From Yoonia sp. I 8.24 (GTDB lineage: Bacteria > Pseudomonadota > Alphaproteobacteria > Rhodobacterales > Rhodobacteraceae), in assembly GCF_022096995.1 (NCBI RefSeq), contig NZ_JACXGQ010000002.1, positions 1-64,000 of the forward strand: a stretch of 64,000 nucleotides of DNA, in the 5' to 3' direction. Below, in pieces: positions 1 through 8,921 of the stretch. Under the pieces are notes generated by a model. It was not told the origin of the DNA. It made no database searches and saw nothing but the letters and a program-made list of their open reading frames with translations. The number at the start of each line of letters is the position of its first letter. Within the stretch, counting starts at the first letter, position 1. The position numbers were made by a program, and so were the translations under genes.

Positions 1-615
1 CTCGATTGTTTCTTTTGAATATGGGGTAAATGTGATTGCAACCAGAACGTCATTTTCATCTGCATCGTTCAGCTCATCGATGGCGCTGTTCATATGACGC
101 GGAATTAATTGCAATGAAGGCAAAGCCATACGGCCGACGTAGTGGAAATAATAGGCAAGACCATAACTCGCCCGCACTGCCGTCAGATAGGTGTTGCGCG
201 CGCCTAGCAGCATGTCGACGACACGCTCCATTTGCTCGGCCGACTGGCGCTCCAATGACCGCTGGACCACACTCAGGGAATTGGCTGCCGCATCGGCTTG
301 TGCTGGGCCAATGGTTGACCCTTCTCTTAGGCTGCTGATCCAGTCTGGTACGTCGGTGCTATTGATCGTCGAAACAAGCGCATGCCGGAACGGGTCGCGC
401 AGCTCTTCAAAGCTGGTAAAGCCGAGCCGATTTGCCATGCGCACCAAGGTGTAAGTCGACACCCCAGACTTGCGCGCCGTCTCGCGAATTGGGTCCAATC
501 CGAAGTCCGCAGGGTTGTCCACGATGTATTTTGCAACCACACCAAGACGGGGAGCCAGGTCGGGCAACGTGTCCTTAAGTATTGATAATGTTTTAGATTT
601 CAGTGTGGGATCCAT
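1..615 (-). CDS. RpiR/MurR-family transcriptional regulator (C-terminus beyond window)
   Basis: This is a reading frame open from an ATG at 615 to the window edge, 205 codons without a stop. The N-terminal ~75 residues form an RpiR-type helix-turn-helix: AKYIVDNPADFG, then ETARKSGVSTYTLVRMANRLGF, a stretch in which sigma-54-like HTH residues are easily recognised. The part after about residue 110 (QSAEQMERVVDMLLGARN, then RMALPSLQLI) is the start of a SIS sugar-isomerase-like sensing domain. It is divergent from the oxidase operon at 741, with 125 bp between the starts, so it most likely controls that operon. The family senses phosphosugars or other small molecules; the ligand here is unknown. 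Confidence 0.85.
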   Translation of the reverse strand, partial: MDPTLKSKTLSILKDTLPDLAPRLGVVAKYIVDNPADFGLDPIRETARKSGVSTYTLVRMANRLGFTSFEELRDPFRHALVSTINSTDVPDWISSLREGSTIGPAQADAAANSLSVVQRSLERQSAEQMERVVDMLLGARNTYLTAVRASYGLAYYFHYVGRMALPSLQLIPRHMNSAIDELNDADENDVLVAITFTPYSKETIE

Positions 616-740
616 CCCGAATCGCCTTCTTTTCGCTGACTACTTAAAAAACATTAGTTTTTTTGTGCGGAGATTGACAGAATTTGTAATTCGCTCAATC
701 TAGTCTCAACATATTCTTCAACTGATATTGAGTCTCCAAA

Positions 741-3131
741 ATGCCTGAGCTTCCTTCCCACGCTTCCGTTGTCGTCATTGGTGGTGGAATTATGGGGTGC
801 TCAACCCTGTATCACCTTGCAAAAATGGGAGTGAGCGACGTCATTCTGCTCGAACGCAACAAGCTGACCAGCGGCACAACGTGGCATTCGGCAGCCCAAG
901 TTCGGGCCCTGCGCCATTCACACAATCTGACGAAAATGATCCAGTATTCTGTGGACCTTTATGCACAGTTAGAAGAGGAAACAGGGCAATCCGTTGGCTG
1001 GATCCAAGAAGGGTCTTTGTCTATCGCCACGACCCTAGATCGCCTGACTCACATCAAACGTCAGGAATCACTGGCGAAGGCATTCGGCCTGCAGGTGGAT
1101 TCCATTTCCGTGGACGAAGCGAAAGAGCGTTGGCCGCTGATGAATGCCGACGATGTGATCGGCGCGGTTTGGTCGCCGGATGATGGCCGTGTGTCGCCAT
1201 CCGATGTTTGCGCCGCCCTCGTCAAAGCCTCCAAGGGACTTGGTGCGAAGATATTTGAGGACACGGGCGTCACCGGCATCATGACGGAAAACGGCCGCAT
1301 CGCTGGCGTTGAAACCGACAAGGGCGTTGTGACCTGCGATGCGATCGCGCTTTGTGCTGGGCTGTGGTCTCGGGAAGTTGGGGCGATGGCTGGGGCCGAG
1401 GTTCCGGCACTTGCCTGCGAACACTTTTACCTGCTGACCAAGCCAATTGATGGGATTAAAGGCAATATGCCGACGCTGTCAGACCACGACAACCACCTCT
1501 ATATCCGCGATGACAGCGGCGGGCTGCTGGTCGGGTGTTTTGAACCCATGGGCAAGCCTATCGAGCCGGGTATCCTAAACGCAGACTTCGAATTCGGGCT
1601 GTTGGGCGAAGATTGGGATCATTTTGAACCCATGATGATGAATGCTTTGAACCGTTTGCCTGCTCTGGAAACGGCAGAAGTGAAGATGCTGCTGAATGGT
1701 CCTGAGAGTTTTACGCCGGACGGGACGTTCATGTTGGGCGAGACGGCTGAGACCAAGGGTCTGTTCCTTGGTTGCGGCATGAACTCTGTCGGTATGGCAT
1801 CGGGTGGCGGCGCGGGTATGAACCTCGCCCATCAGATCGTGCATGGCCGCACGGCCTATGATCTGGGCGAGGCGGACTCCAAACGCTTTGCGCCTGTTTT
1901 CAATGGGCTTGAGCACCTGATGGCGCGCGCGCCTGAAATCCTCGGCACGCATTATGAAATCGCTTATCCGGGGCGCCAATTGGCGACGGCCCGTGATTTG
2001 CGCGCCTTGCCGCTGGACAAAGAATACCGCGCCGCCAACGCGCATATGGGGCAATTCTACGGCTTCGAACGCCCCCTTTATTTTGGCAGAACCGCCGAAC
2101 CCGCGATGACATTCACGCGCCCCGACTGGCACGCCAATGTCGCCGCTGAGGTCGAAGCTGCCACCACGAAGGCGGCGATCTTTGATGCCTCATCCTTCGG
2201 TAAGATCGACGTGACCGGACCAGACGCCGAGGCCTTCTTGCTGCACAGCTGTGCAGGCTACATGGCGCGCAAGCCGGGCTCGGTAATCTACTCAGCCGTG
2301 CTGAACGAGCACGGCACGTTCCTCTCTGACATCACCGCGCAACGCATTGCCGATGATCACTACCGTCTGTTTGTCGGCACCAATGCGATCAAACGCGATC
2401 TGACGCATTTCAAACGGGTCAGCGACGGCTTTGATGTTCAGCTAGAGGACACAACCGAAGCCTACGCCGTGCTTGGCCTCATGGGGCCGGACGCGGCGCG
2501 CATTGCGACGGAATGCGGTGCGCCAGAGCTGAACGATCTCGGCTATTTCAAAATCGGCCCCGCCCATATCGCAGGCAAACACGTGCGCGCGGCGCGTTTG
2601 TCTTATGTCGGCGAGGCGGGTTGGGAAATCACCTGCAAAGCAGAAAACGCCCCCGCGATTTACGCCGCTTTGACGGACGCGGGCGCTGTCCCTGCCGGTA
2701 TGTTCGCGCAGACGTCCATGCGGATCGAAAAGGGGTTCTGCGCCATGGGCCACGAGCTCGATTCTGACGTCACGCCGATTGACACAGGCCTCGATTTTGC
2801 CACCCGCAAGAAGGGCGGCTTTATCGGCGCCGAGGCGCTGGCCGCCAAACGCGAAACAGATAACGAGGGGCGCGTCGCCTCCTTGAAGATCGACGATAAA
2901 AACGCCGTACCGCTGGGTCATGAACCCGTCTATTTTGGCGATACGATTATCGGGCTAACCACGTCGACATCCTTTGGCTATCGTATCGGTTGCCCTGTGG
3001 CGCTGGTCCTGCTGGACGCGCCCGTTGCGGACGGCACGGCCGTTGATGTCGACATTGCGGGGCAAAAATTTGCAGCCACAATCGTGCTCGGGCCGCTGTT
3101 TGATCCCGATGGCACATTGATGAAACCCTGA
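741..3131 (+). CDS. FAD-dependent oxidoreductase with GcvT domain (dimethylglycine/sarcosine dehydrogenase-like)
   Basis: An 796-residue protein of the DMGDH family. The N-terminus carries the FAD-binding Rossmann motif VVVIGGGIMGCSTLYHL (about residues 10-26), followed by SGTTWHSAAQ, where the His is the usual site of covalent FAD attachment in this family. The DAO-type oxidase domain covers about residues 1-370; FAO_M, GcvT (folate-binding aminomethyltransferase) and GcvT C-terminal domains follow to the end. Such enzymes oxidatively demethylate N-methyl amino acids, passing the methyl group to tetrahydrofolate. It is the first gene of an operon with a BKACE enzyme, a GNAT and a class III aminotransferase, so the substrate may be an unusual N-methylated amino compound rather than dimethylglycine itself. 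A paralogue lies at 55596-58031. Confidence 0.9.
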   Translation: MPELPSHASVVVIGGGIMGCSTLYHLAKMGVSDVILLERNKLTSGTTWHSAAQVRALRHSHNLTKMIQYSVDLYAQLEEETGQSVGWIQEGSLSIATTLDRLTHIKRQESLAKAFGLQVDSISVDEAKERWPLMNADDVIGAVWSPDDGRVSPSDVCAALVKASKGLGAKIFEDTGVTGIMTENGRIAGVETDKGVVTCDAIALCAGLWSREVGAMAGAEVPALACEHFYLLTKPIDGIKGNMPTLSDHDNHLYIRDDSGGLLVGCFEPMGKPIEPGILNADFEFGLLGEDWDHFEPMMMNALNRLPALETAEVKMLLNGPESFTPDGTFMLGETAETKGLFLGCGMNSVGMASGGGAGMNLAHQIVHGRTAYDLGEADSKRFAPVFNGLEHLMARAPEILGTHYEIAYPGRQLATARDLRALPLDKEYRAANAHMGQFYGFERPLYFGRTAEPAMTFTRPDWHANVAAEVEAATTKAAIFDASSFGKIDVTGPDAEAFLLHSCAGYMARKPGSVIYSAVLNEHGTFLSDITAQRIADDHYRLFVGTNAIKRDLTHFKRVSDGFDVQLEDTTEAYAVLGLMGPDAARIATECGAPELNDLGYFKIGPAHIAGKHVRAARLSYVGEAGWEITCKAENAPAIYAALTDAGAVPAGMFAQTSMRIEKGFCAMGHELDSDVTPIDTGLDFATRKKGGFIGAEALAAKRETDNEGRVASLKIDDKNAVPLGHEPVYFGDTIIGLTTSTSFGYRIGCPVALVLLDAPVADGTAVDVDIAGQKFAATIVLGPLFDPDGTLMKP

Positions 3132-3134
3132 TCG

Positions 3135-3890
3135 ATGGCTGATCCGTTCATCATGATAGCGCCAAGTGGCGCGCGACGCAGCAAGGCGGATCACCTAGCT
3201 ATACCGATATCTGTGACAGAGAACATCGAAACCGCCATCGCTTGCCATGCCGCAGGTGCCGACGCCCTGCACTTGCATGTGCGTGACGACGAGGGCTTGC
3301 ATTCTCTGGACGCGGATAGATACCTTGAAACGCTTGCGGAATTGTCGCGCGTCCTACCGGATATGCCCGTACAAATCACCACCGAGGCGGCGGGCCTGTT
3401 TGACGTTGCCGCGCAGCTGAAATGCCTCACCGCTGTGCGCCCCAGTTGGGCGTCTATTTCCGTGCGCGAGATCGACAGATCCCCCGAGCTTGCCGATGCG
3501 GTTTACGGCGTTTGCGCTGACAACGGCACCAAGGTGCAACACATCCTTTATGGTGTGGATGACATCGTGCTGCTGGCGCAACGACAAGCCCAAGGCATCA
3601 TCCGCCCTGAGCAAAGCGACGTCATCTTTGTTTTGGGTCGTTACACGCATGGGCAAACTTCGGCCCCATCAGACCTATCGCCGTTTCTTGACGCGATGCC
3701 CGCGCGTGGCAATTGGATGGTTTGCGCCTTCGGGGCGCAAGAACACCCCTGCCTCGTTGAGGCGGCAAAACTGGGCGGCAATCTACGGGTCGGGTTCGAG
3801 AACAGCTTGACTGATAGCGAAGGCCAAGCATTCGAAGACAACGCCGCCTCTGTTTCGGCGCTACACGCTCGGCTGAAAGGCACCCCATGA
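3135..3890 (+). CDS. BKACE-family enzyme (3-keto-5-aminohexanoate cleavage-like, DUF849)
   Basis: A 251-residue protein starting three bases after the stop of the oxidase. The start MIAPSGARRSKADHLAIP and the motif ADALHLHVRDDEG are typical of the beta-keto acid cleavage enzymes (BKACE): the HxH pair in LHLHVRD binds the catalytic Zn, and the family condenses a beta-keto acid with acetyl-CoA to give acetoacetate and a new CoA ester. It is a little shorter than usual members (about 270-310 residues). In this operon it may cleave the keto acid made after oxidation or transamination. The substrate cannot be read from the sequence. Confidence 0.85.
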   Translation: MADPFIMIAPSGARRSKADHLAIPISVTENIETAIACHAAGADALHLHVRDDEGLHSLDADRYLETLAELSRVLPDMPVQITTEAAGLFDVAAQLKCLTAVRPSWASISVREIDRSPELADAVYGVCADNGTKVQHILYGVDDIVLLAQRQAQGIIRPEQSDVIFVLGRYTHGQTSAPSDLSPFLDAMPARGNWMVCAFGAQEHPCLVEAAKLGGNLRVGFENSLTDSEGQAFEDNAASVSALHARLKGTP

Positions 3891-4309
3891 TCAAGATCAT
3901 AGATCCGCTCGATATTGAACTGGCTGTGCCACTGTTGGCGGACTTGCGATCAACGCTCGACGCCACCACGTTCCGCACCCGTCTGAACGCAGCACTTGAG
4001 GGTGGCTACCGCGTCTTGGGGGCAGAGCAAAACGGCATTATCATTGGCGTCTTGGGCTTCCGGTTTGTGCATGATATTTGCTGGGGCAAGACCTGCTATA
4101 TCGATGACCTGAATGTTGCCGCGGATGCGCGCGGCGCAGGGATCGGCGGCTTGCTACTCCAAGCCGCCAAGGATCGCGCCCGTAAAAGCGACTGTGATCA
4201 TATTCGATTGTGCAGTGGTTTGACGCGCGCCGACGCTCATAGATTCTACGAAGCCCATGACCTGCGGAGCTTCAGCAAACAATTCGTCATTGCCCTGAAG
4301 GAAGACTGA
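3887..4309 (+). CDS. GNAT-family N-acetyltransferase
   Basis: A 140-residue single-domain GNAT that overlaps the BKACE stop by four bases (ATGA), so it is translationally coupled. The acetyl-CoA pyrophosphate-binding motif A is AADARGAGIGGLLLQAAKDR (around residues 78-97, R-x-x-G-x-G), preceded by the beta-4 strand CYIDDLNV, and the C-terminal part has the common ADAHRFYEAHDL segment. It presumably acetylates a small amine in the same catabolic pathway or protects the cell from an intermediate; the substrate is not known. Confidence 0.85.
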   Translation: MIKIIDPLDIELAVPLLADLRSTLDATTFRTRLNAALEGGYRVLGAEQNGIIIGVLGFRFVHDICWGKTCYIDDLNVAADARGAGIGGLLLQAAKDRARKSDCDHIRLCSGLTRADAHRFYEAHDLRSFSKQFVIALKED

Positions 4310-4310
4310 C

Positions 4311-5630
4311 ATGTCCCATATTTTCCCTCGCCATTGTCATTCGTCGATGCCAACCGCGGTTGACGGCGATGGTTGTTTCCTGATCGATGAAAACGGGAAG
4401 CGCTACTTTGACGGGTCCGGTGGCGCGGCTGTGTCCTGCCTTGGCCACAGTAACGAGCGGGTCATACATGCCATCAAGGATCAAGCGGCCGCACTGGCCT
4501 ACGCTCATACCAGTTTCTTCACGACCCAGCCCGCCGAAGATCTTGCCAACCTCTTGATCGACAACGCTCCGGGCGATTTGGACCGTGTCTATCTGGTGTC
4601 GGGTGGGTCCGAAGCTGTGGAAGCAGCCCTGAAACTCGCCCGCCAGTTCCACCTCGAAAATGGAGAGCCAAACCGCAAACACGTTATCGCCCGTCGTCAA
4701 AGCTATCACGGCAACACCCTTGGCGCCTTGGCCGCAGGCGGCAATGAGTGGCGCAAACAGCAATTCTCGCCTCTGCTCATAGACGTTAGCCACATTGCAC
4801 CGTGCTATGAATATGCCGAGCGTCGCGACGACGAGAGCCTTGAGGACTACGGTCTGCGCGTCGCCAACGAACTGGAAGCCGAAATCCTGCGCCTCGGGCC
4901 AGAAAACGTAATGGCGTTTCTCGCCGAACCTGTTGTCGGTGCGACTTTGGGCGCAGTTCCACCCGTCGAAGGGTACTTCAAACGCATCCGCGAGATTTGC
5001 GATCAATACGGTGTTCTCTTGATCCTCGATGAAGTGATGTGCGGCATGGGGCGCACGGGCCATCTATTTGCATGTGAGGCCGAAGGCATCGCGCCTGACA
5101 TACTCTGCATCGCTAAAGGCCTTGGTGCTGGCTACCAACCCATCGGCGCAATGCTGTGCACATCTCAAATCTATGACGCCATCGCCAACGGGACGGGCTT
5201 TTTTCAACACGGCCATACTTACCTTGCACACCCGATTGCGGCGGCGGTGGGCCGTGCAGTCCTAAGTGAAATATTGGACAACGATTTGGTCTTGCAGGTA
5301 CGCAAACGTGGCGAGTTTCTGGGTCGAGAGCTAAATCGGGTCTTTGGACAACACCCCCATGTGGGCGACATTCGCGGCCGTGGGCTGTTTTGGGGAATTG
5401 AACTTGTCGAGGATCGCGATACCAAAACGCCATTCGATCCCAGTCTCGGTCTCGCCGGAAAGATTAAGAAGGCGGCTTTTGCCGAAGGGCTCGCGTGTTA
5501 CCCGATGCCGGGAACGCGCGATGGCCGAAGTGGCGATCATGTCATGCTCGCGCCGCCCTTCATTGCATCGGAGGTTGAGCTGGCCGAAGCGATGCAAAGC
5601 CTTGATCGAGCCCTTTGCACAACCATCTGA
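4311..5630 (+). CDS. Class III PLP-dependent aminotransferase
   Basis: A 439-residue fold-type I aminotransferase of the ornithine/GABA/omega-amino acid group. Visible features are SGGSEAVEAALKLARQ (phosphate-binding region), the aspartate-containing LILDEVMCGMGRTG that contacts the pyridine nitrogen, and IAKGLGAGYQPIGA with the PLP-binding Lys. It begins one base after the GNAT stop and closes the operon that starts at 741. It likely removes or adds the amino group of an omega-amino acid in the pathway with the DMGDH-like oxidase and BKACE. The exact donor and acceptor are unknown. Confidence 0.9.
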   Translation: MSHIFPRHCHSSMPTAVDGDGCFLIDENGKRYFDGSGGAAVSCLGHSNERVIHAIKDQAAALAYAHTSFFTTQPAEDLANLLIDNAPGDLDRVYLVSGGSEAVEAALKLARQFHLENGEPNRKHVIARRQSYHGNTLGALAAGGNEWRKQQFSPLLIDVSHIAPCYEYAERRDDESLEDYGLRVANELEAEILRLGPENVMAFLAEPVVGATLGAVPPVEGYFKRIREICDQYGVLLILDEVMCGMGRTGHLFACEAEGIAPDILCIAKGLGAGYQPIGAMLCTSQIYDAIANGTGFFQHGHTYLAHPIAAAVGRAVLSEILDNDLVLQVRKRGEFLGRELNRVFGQHPHVGDIRGRGLFWGIELVEDRDTKTPFDPSLGLAGKIKKAAFAEGLACYPMPGTRDGRSGDHVMLAPPFIASEVELAEAMQSLDRALCTTI

Positions 5631-6170
5631 CAGGTTCGCGATTTTTTAGACAAGGCATTCAATGTCACGCACATAAGAGAGGCAACCGAAACGGCGTCGC
5701 AATGTCTGGTGTGCCGCAACTATAGCTCGGCAAAGGTTGGAGCGGCCCGTGCGAAGTTGTCCAGTTTCTCGGCGTTCTAATCCCGTCGACCCAATCGACG
5801 TCTTTTGGAGCGTGAGAGCTGAACTGACGTATCCGGTTGCGGGGGAAAGGCGGATGCAAAACCTCTCCAATGACCGCTTTCAGCATACCAGCGAAGACGA
5901 CGTTATTTAGCAGTGAAGTTCCGCTTTCCCACGCTTAGTGGTCATTCGAGCGTCATGCAGCATCGGTCGATTTGGGCTCTTCGCGGTCATTAGCCGCTTT
6001 GCAGTATCATGCCGGATTTGTCCAGATTGGGTTGTTATGGACGGCCCAAACCGGCCATTGGCCAAGTGCTTGGTCGCTGCGTCGCAGCTTCCCCGAAGCG
6101 GACATTGGAGCAGGTGCGCAGCATTTTGACCCGTTCGATGTCGGTAATGCGGGACTTTGCTGCCTGTCAT
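5631..6170. other. Non-coding, degenerate intergenic DNA
   Basis: No convincing gene in these 540 bases: the short open frames on both strands overlap each other, have no family features and no ribosome-binding sites. The stretch 5870-6130 contains repeated short words such as tgaccgctt, cggtcatt and gccgctttgc in mixed orientation, of a kind that recurs in other gaps of this window (14.5 kb, 29.4 kb). It probably is decayed DNA left by past insertions. Confidence 0.5.
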
Positions 6171-7064
6171 CTAGCCTTTACGAACGTCCGTTGTTTTTCT
6201 TTCAATCAGGATGAGACCCGACAGAACAATCAGGATTGCGCCGATAACTGTCAGTATGGTTGGAACCTCTGAGAAGAAAAGAAAGCCAATCATCGCGCTT
6301 CCGATCAGTTCCAGATAGACGAGCGGGGCAAGTGTTGAGGCTTCAGCCAGCTGAAATGCCTGTATCGTTAAAAGATGAGCGATGGCCGAAAACAAGCCCA
6401 GACCCACAAATAACCAAAGCACATCCAAAGCTGGCATCGCAAAGGTGAACGCGGCTTGGGGGGCAAGCAGAATACTGCCAAGAACCACCTGAAATGCGAG
6501 CGTCTTTATGGGATCGCTTTGTTGCGATGCCTGCCGTGTCGCAATTAGGTAAAGCGCAAAGAAAAGCCCTGCGCCAAAGGCCATGATGACGCCAATCTCG
6601 ATCTCTCCAGACGGTTGCAACACGACAAGCGCGCCAGCGAACCCAATCGCAAGGCTAAGGAGTTTGCGAAGCGTCAAAGTTTCTTCAAGGAAGAAGACAG
6701 ATAGAACGGTGGCGACGATTGGCCCGACAAAATAAGCGCTTACCGCAAGCGCGATTGGAATCCGTGCAATAGCTAGGAAATAAAGCGTCATTGCCGTTAC
6801 AAGGAACGCGGTCCGCACCAAATGGGCAAATCGCTGCTTTTCGGGGAAGAACGCGAAGCCATAGCGCCGATAGGCTAAAGGCAGCACGATCATTGCGGCG
6901 ACGGCATAGCGCGCCCAGCCGATAAACAGCGGCGAATAGCTCGTGCTTAGATACTTTGCGATGCCATCAACAACGGGGACCCCCAGCATCGCCAGAGACA
7001 TCAAGACGATACCTCGAAAAGTCGTCGTGTTTTTGGGCACGTCTTCAAATCCTTTCGAAGGCAT
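6171..7064 (-). CDS. EamA/DMT-family membrane permease
   Basis: About 297 residues with ten predicted membrane helices in two EamA repeats (for example FRGIVLMSLAMLGVPVVDGIA at the first helix, and FLLGFLFF-like helices in the second half such as IGSAMIGFLFFSEVPTIL). This drug/metabolite transporter superfamily exports or imports small metabolites; the specificity cannot be told. The ATG at 7064 (MPSKGFEDVP) is preferred because helix 1 follows closely; a TTG at 7112 would add 16 residues. Neither start has a clear ribosome-binding site. The C-terminus ends with a short basic tail (LIERKTTDVRKG). Confidence 0.85.
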   Translation of the reverse strand: MPSKGFEDVPKNTTTFRGIVLMSLAMLGVPVVDGIAKYLSTSYSPLFIGWARYAVAAMIVLPLAYRRYGFAFFPEKQRFAHLVRTAFLVTAMTLYFLAIARIPIALAVSAYFVGPIVATVLSVFFLEETLTLRKLLSLAIGFAGALVVLQPSGEIEIGVIMAFGAGLFFALYLIATRQASQQSDPIKTLAFQVVLGSILLAPQAAFTFAMPALDVLWLFVGLGLFSAIAHLLTIQAFQLAEASTLAPLVYLELIGSAMIGFLFFSEVPTILTVIGAILIVLSGLILIERKTTDVRKG

Positions 7065-7196
7065 ATTTGTTGGAAAATAACTGACGTCGACAGCGTCGAC
7101 GCTTTCAATCAAGGGAAGCGGGTTTCGGCGGCTTGGTCAAGGTATTGGGAGGTGAGGAAACAACGGGAACCTCAAAATTGAACCCATTGGGTGTGT

Positions 7197-7517
7197 TTAG
7201 GCGGATTTATCGTTTCGGGACTCTAGCAGCTCAACCTCGACAAAGGCACATTCAAAGTCGTTGCCATTGATAACATCGTGTTCAACACCAATTTCGCGAA
7301 AGTAGGGCACCCCATTTTGCATCTGCGCTGTCACGCGTTCGCCTTGGCCCAAGTCGATCTCAAGAACACCGTCAAATAGGGGAATGACAACATAGTCGTA
7401 TTCATGACAATGCCAGCCGGTATTGTCGCCACGCATTTTAAAGCGCCATTCCGTGACCCGGACGCGTTCATTTTCAATCGTCACGGTTGGTATCGCTGAA
7501 CCATTGTCTGTGCACAT
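7197..7517 (-). CDS. Small cupin-domain protein
   Basis: A 106-residue single-cupin beta-barrel. The metal-site motif is visible as WHCHEYDYVVIPLFDG (HxH...), with the second cupin motif around PYFREIGVEHDVING. Such proteins bind a metal and either sense or modify a small molecule. It is the neighbour of the DMT permease on the same strand with 132 bp between them, so a common transcript is possible. Function unknown. Confidence 0.75.
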   Translation of the reverse strand: MCTDNGSAIPTVTIENERVRVTEWRFKMRGDNTGWHCHEYDYVVIPLFDGVLEIDLGQGERVTAQMQNGVPYFREIGVEHDVINGNDFECAFVEVELLESRNDKSA

Positions 7518-8231
7518 AAGCGTTTTTCCTACTGGATTTTAGCAAGACCAGATCGCAGTTCACCCTGCAGGCATAGGGCCAGATTTGTCACACCGTCAGT
7601 CCACTTCGGCCTCATATAGCTGCCATTCGTAAGGAATGCAGCACAGGTCAAAATGGGTTAATTCTGATGAAAAACTCTCATACAGCACATTGAGGCCAAA
7701 TTTGGCAGAACAAAATTCCAGATTGCAAGAATTTAAACGGCTTCACAGCGTGTAAAAACCTCATTGGAGAACAGGCTCCTACATTTTCGAAATTTGTAGA
7801 TGCAGCAAAGAGTTTTTCAACAAAATTGGCTCGCAGGAGCCATTCGCCGCGCTTGCATCGTGACAATCGCGCAAAACTGACGATCGATGTCGGCTCTGCG
7901 GACAAAGGCGACTTGGAAGATTTTGCAGCCAATGACTGCTTTCTTGAGGCTACAACTCTTGCGAAAAGCACCGGGTCCGGTAAGGAGCCGTTAGCTGAGA
8001 TGCGCGAAAACAGTTTTGTACGACAGAGCAAGTCGACATTGGCCTAAATCCACTGCACCAAGCGAGAGCATAGGGCGAAGGCCTGGGGCCGTACAGTACA
8101 GCGTCGTAACGCAGATTTCTGAAGGGCTGCGGTTTGGAGGCGCGAGAGTTCAACGAATGATCGAAAAACGGGATGCGTGCCTGTCGAAAACATAGGGCGA
8201 AGCGGTTTCTATGCAGGAGCGAGCGGCGATT
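7518..8231. other. Non-coding intergenic region, probably decayed
   Basis: There are 714 bases with no supportable gene. Frames of 60-120 codons exist on both strands but overlap head to head, lack domains and lack ribosome-binding sites. A 12-base word, catagggcgaag, occurs at 8069-8080 and again at 8191-8202. The region is moderately AT-rich and looks like remains of genes no longer recognisable. Confidence 0.45.
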
Positions 8232-8753
8232 TTAAAGTGTGGCGGCGGCGCGGCTGGCTTGGTCATAGTGGCCAGACAAGGCGCGAAGCATTCGGGCCAG
8301 TTCACGCAGTTCTGCGCCGCTCATTTCTGCGGGCGATAGACCGTTCAGCAGGCATTGCCGCCTCACGTCGCGATAAGCTTCGCACAGGGCGATGCCTTCG
8401 GGTGATGTACGATAAAATACTTCTTTGCCTCTTTTTTCCGAAACCAACAATTCAGCCTTTAGCAATTTGCGCAGGGCATAATTCACCGTATGGCTGTCTT
8501 CGATGTTCAGCAGAAAACTTATGTCAGAGAGCCGCTTGTCCTTATCCCGGTGGTTGACGTTATGCAGGATCAGAATTTCGAGAGGACTCAGGTCGGGCTG
8601 GCCCGCAGCAGCCATGCAGCGTGTGACCCATCGCGAGAAGGCATTAAACCCAACGATCAGCCCGAATTCGAGCTCTGATAGCTCCCAGCCGTCGCCTTGG
8701 GCGAGGTGGCGGGATGAGACGATTCGGCGGTCAGCGGGGGGGATGTCGGTCAT
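8232..8753 (-). CDS. MarR-like winged-helix transcriptional regulator
   Basis: A 173-residue protein. The middle part LSPLEILILHNVNHRDKDKR, then LSDISFLLNIEDSHTVNYALRKL and a beta-wing with AELLVSEKRGKEVFYRTSPEG is a MarR-type winged helix. The ATG is preceded by AAAGAGAGCC as ribosome-binding site. It is divergent from the TRAP/pxp operon (168 bp between starts) and is therefore its likely regulator. The inducer may be 5-oxoproline or a related amino acid derivative, which is inference from the neighbours. Confidence 0.8.
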   Translation of the reverse strand: MTDIPPADRRIVSSRHLAQGDGWELSELEFGLIVGFNAFSRWVTRCMAAAGQPDLSPLEILILHNVNHRDKDKRLSDISFLLNIEDSHTVNYALRKLLKAELLVSEKRGKEVFYRTSPEGIALCEAYRDVRRQCLLNGLSPAEMSGAELRELARMLRALSGHYDQASRAAATL

Positions 8754-8921
8754 TTATGGCTCTCTTTATGCTCAATTCGCTGATAATTTCCGCATATGAT
8801 GTCAATATTTCCCCAGTATATCAACAGGCGGGACTGAATTTGGCGATCAAACTTATAAAACGTTGACGAAATGTAAGCATAGTGCAAGCCTGTTTTCATC
8901 CAACAAAGTAGGGAGAGCAAA

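Noticed and set aside
1575-2132. 185-codon open frame on the minus strand inside the DMGDH-like gene
   Set aside because: Antisense shadow of a strongly supported gene, with no domain or ribosome-binding site.
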